A stretch of DNA of 6,434 bases from Acidobacteriota bacterium (GTDB lineage: Bacteria; Acidobacteriota; Terriglobia; Terriglobales; Acidobacteriaceae), in NCBI GenBank assembly GCA_003223595.1, contig QHVR01000253.1, positions 1-6,434 on the forward strand. Direction: 5' to 3'. The notes beneath the pieces are model-generated. The model worked only from the letters and a program-made list of their open reading frames with translations, was not told the origin of the DNA and did no database searches. This document shows, piece by piece, positions 5,234 to 6,434 of the stretch. Made by a program: the position numbers and the translations under genes. Position 1 is the first letter of the stretch, and the number at the start of each line of letters is the position of its first letter.

Positions 5234-5848
5234 TTAGCTTGAGGTGAAGAGGTGGCCGAGTTTGTCGCGCTTGGTCTTGAGATATTCTTCGGCATGCTTG
5301 CTGGGGATGACTTCGCAGGGAACACGTTCCACAACCCGGACGCCTGCCTTCTCGAGCGCGTGAACCTTGTCGGGATTGTTGGAGAGCAAGCGCACGCGGG
5401 TCACGCCCAGCGTTTTGAGGATTTCGCCGGGAAGCGTGAAATCGCGGTGGTCGGCTTTGAATCCGAGCCGCTCGTTGGCTTCGACGGTGTCCAGGCCTGC
5501 GTCCTGCAACTCGTACGCTTGAAGTTTGGCCATGAGGCCAATGCCGCGGCCTTCCTGCTGCTCGTAAATGAGAATGCCCACTCCTTCTTCGGCGATCATG
5601 GAAAAGGAAAGCTCGAGCTGCTGGCGGCAGTCGCAGCGCAAAGAATGAAAAACGTCCCCGGTGAGGCATTGGGAATGCACGCGCACTAGCGGGGGAGAGG
5701 ACGAGACATCACCCATGACTAGCGCGACCGCTTCTTCGACCCGGCGGTCGCCGTCCTCGCCATGCTGCGCGCGGAAGCCGTAGATGCGGAACTTTCCCCA
5801 GCGCGTAGGGAACTCCGCGGAGGCTATCTGCTGAACTTGACTGGGCAC
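5234..5848 (-). CDS. ribA: GTP cyclohydrolase II
   Basis: A 204-aa GTP cyclohydrolase II, which opens the guanine ring of GTP to give 2,5-diamino-6-ribosylamino-4(3H)-pyrimidinone 5'-phosphate, formate and pyrophosphate in the first step of riboflavin synthesis. The zinc site is C61-x10-C72-x-C74, within 'RVHSQCLTGDVFHSLRCDC' (56-74). The substrate loop is 'EQQEGRGIGLMAKLQAYELQ' (96-115). D133 and R135 in 'KADHRDF' correspond to the catalytic pair of E. coli RibA, and 'RLLSNNPDKV' (153-162) binds GTP. Length matches stand-alone RibA; there is no RibB (DHBP synthase) domain, so that activity must be encoded elsewhere. The GTG at 5848 is taken as the start: it lies just before the conserved region, there is no Shine-Dalgarno, and a perfect TATAAT ends 6 nt upstream. 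The 25-residue N-terminal lead ('SAEFPTRWGKFRIYGF') also fits the family. The TonB-family gene ends 41 bp upstream. Confidence 0.96.
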   Translation of the reverse strand: MPSQVQQIASAEFPTRWGKFRIYGFRAQHGEDGDRRVEEAVALVMGDVSSSPPLVRVHSQCLTGDVFHSLRCDCRQQLELSFSMIAEEGVGILIYEQQEGRGIGLMAKLQAYELQDAGLDTVEANERLGFKADHRDFTLPGEILKTLGVTRVRLLSNNPDKVHALEKAGVRVVERVPCEVIPSKHAEEYLKTKRDKLGHLFTSS

Positions 5849-5890
5849 ACTCTGATTATAGCGGTTGAGCGCGGGAACGATGTCGGGAAC
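5849..5890 (-). promoter_or_regulatory. ribA promoter: perfect -10 at leaderless spacing, with upstream direct repeats
   Basis: TATAAT (5860 to 5855, minus strand) is a consensus -10, followed by CAGAGT and the GTG start of ribA at 5848. The expected transcription start is therefore the GTG itself, giving a leaderless mRNA. No -35 consensus is present. In its place are two direct copies of GTTCCCG (5890 to 5884 and 5878 to 5872), 12 bp apart, a plausible activator site. The upstream copy reaches into the stop codon of the TonB-family gene. Confidence 0.55.
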
Positions 5891-6434
5891 TAGCCGCGCG
5901 CGCGGAAGGGAAAGATGGCATCCTGCTTGGAGGGAATGGGCGTGCCGTTGCGGGTGGCGGGACGGAAGTGCCAGTTTTCAAGGGCGGCGAGACACTTGTC
6001 GTCGATATCGGCGCCAAGGCTGTGGAGCACGACTTTGTTGGTAATCTCGCCGCGCTCGTCGATGGTGATTTCGATGACCTCGTTTCCAGGAGAGGCGGGC
6101 AACTGCCACGGCCATACGCTGGGATCGGAGGTGGTGATGGGCAGGGCCGGGCGAATCTCGTTGCCATACAACGAGCCCTGAGCCAAGGTGCCGTAGTTGG
6201 CTCCGGCTTGCGCGCCGTGGCCGAGGGCGGAGAGCGTCTGCGTTTTGGCGTTGTCTTCGGCTTCGGCCTTGGAGACCGGAGTCTCGGGCGCGGTTAATTT
6301 TGCGACGTCCTTCGGGGCGGCGAATTTGAGCTTCTGACCGAGGCGCTGGTGACGATAGCGCTGGGTGGCAAGATCAGAGGAGCTGTGGGAACTGTCGTCG
6401 GGATTCTGGCTCGACCAGTAGAGGCGCGTTACGG
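5890..6434 (-). CDS. TonB-family protein, C-terminal part (partial)
   Basis: The frame is open from the right edge to a TAG at 5892-5890 and encodes 180 residues, with the N-terminus outside the window. The last ~95 residues form a TonB C-terminal domain: 'VIEITIDERGEITNKVVLHS' (119-138), then 'DDKCLAALENWHFRPATRNG' (144-163) and a closing 'AIFPF'. In TonB proteins this domain contacts outer-membrane receptors and passes on energy from ExbB/ExbD. The preceding 1-90 is polar (serine-, glutamine- and alanine-rich), fitting a periplasmic linker. The single N-terminal membrane helix expected of TonB is not visible. A TTG at 6186 could be mistaken for a start, but the same frame continues upstream without interruption. 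Stand-alone TonB_C proteins are numerous in Acidobacteriota and not all are true energy transducers, so the role is uncertain. It may precede ribA in a loose transcription unit, but ribA has its own promoter. Confidence 0.75.
   Translation of the reverse strand, partial: VTRLYWSSQNPDDSSHSSSDLATQRYRHQRLGQKLKFAAPKDVAKLTAPETPVSKAEAEDNAKTQTLSALGHGAQAGANYGTLAQGSLYGNEIRPALPITTSDPSVWPWQLPASPGNEVIEITIDERGEITNKVVLHSLGADIDDKCLAALENWHFRPATRNGTPIPSKQDAIFPFRARG

Noticed and set aside
5252..5689. 145-aa open frame on the plus strand opposite ribA
   Set aside because: It is the reverse of conserved RibA motifs, with no domain of its own.
5890..6186. A separate 98-aa gene starting at the TTG at 6186
   Set aside because: The same frame stays open to the window edge, and the upstream residues look like a normal TonB linker, so this is an internal codon.

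Overview
The window is a compact, GC-rich chromosomal stretch with seven protein-coding genes on both strands and very short intergenic gaps. Gene content and protein style point to an Acidobacteriota (Terriglobia-like) bacterium. These include a cold-shock protein with a GTG start, a bacterial PolX with N-terminal helix-hairpin-helix modules, an ArnT-like GT39 protein with a 'TGPTAW..P.YP' loop, a GT87/DUF2029 protein, and a TonB C-terminal protein next to RibA. This assignment comes from family recognition, not from a search. I see no phage, IS, CRISPR, tRNA or rRNA sequence.

Layout, left to right: (1) 1-440, minus: N-terminal part of a PolX DNA polymerase, running off the left edge. (2) 550-759, minus: a 69-aa CspA-type cold-shock protein, whose 158-bp upstream region carries a hairpin over the Shine-Dalgarno. 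(3) 918-1538, minus: a Nudix hydrolase of the ADP-ribose pyrophosphatase type. (4) 1614-2471, plus: a Rossmann/DUF2520 protein, divergent from the Nudix gene across a 75-bp shared promoter region. (5) 2518-3735, plus: a polytopic GT39/ArnT-like glycosyltransferase, probably co-transcribed with the DUF2520 gene. (6) 3750-5081, minus: a polytopic GT87 (DUF2029) mannosyltransferase-like protein, convergent with the GT39 gene. (7) 5234-5848, minus: ribA, GTP cyclohydrolase II. (8) 5890-6434, minus: C-terminal part of a TonB-family protein, running off the right edge.

The genes look like housekeeping and cell-envelope functions placed side by side, not one pathway: DNA repair (PolX), cold/RNA chaperone (Csp), nucleotide-sugar clean-up (Nudix), flavin synthesis (RibA), envelope sugar transfer (GT39, GT87) and outer-membrane energy coupling (TonB).

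The most interesting signals are non-coding. Four genes (polX, Nudix, DUF2520, ribA) have a -10-like hexamer ending exactly 6 or 7 nt before the start codon and no Shine-Dalgarno, which suggests leaderless mRNAs. The csp gene instead has a strong Shine-Dalgarno that can be masked by a 6-bp stem. Other structures are an 11-bp perfect inverted repeat after ribA, a 12-bp perfect palindrome before the GT87 gene, a hairpin that pairs the two stop codons of the convergent glycosyltransferase genes, and a 9-bp tandem duplication across the DUF2520 start codon. I found no convincing evidence for a wholly new multi-gene system.
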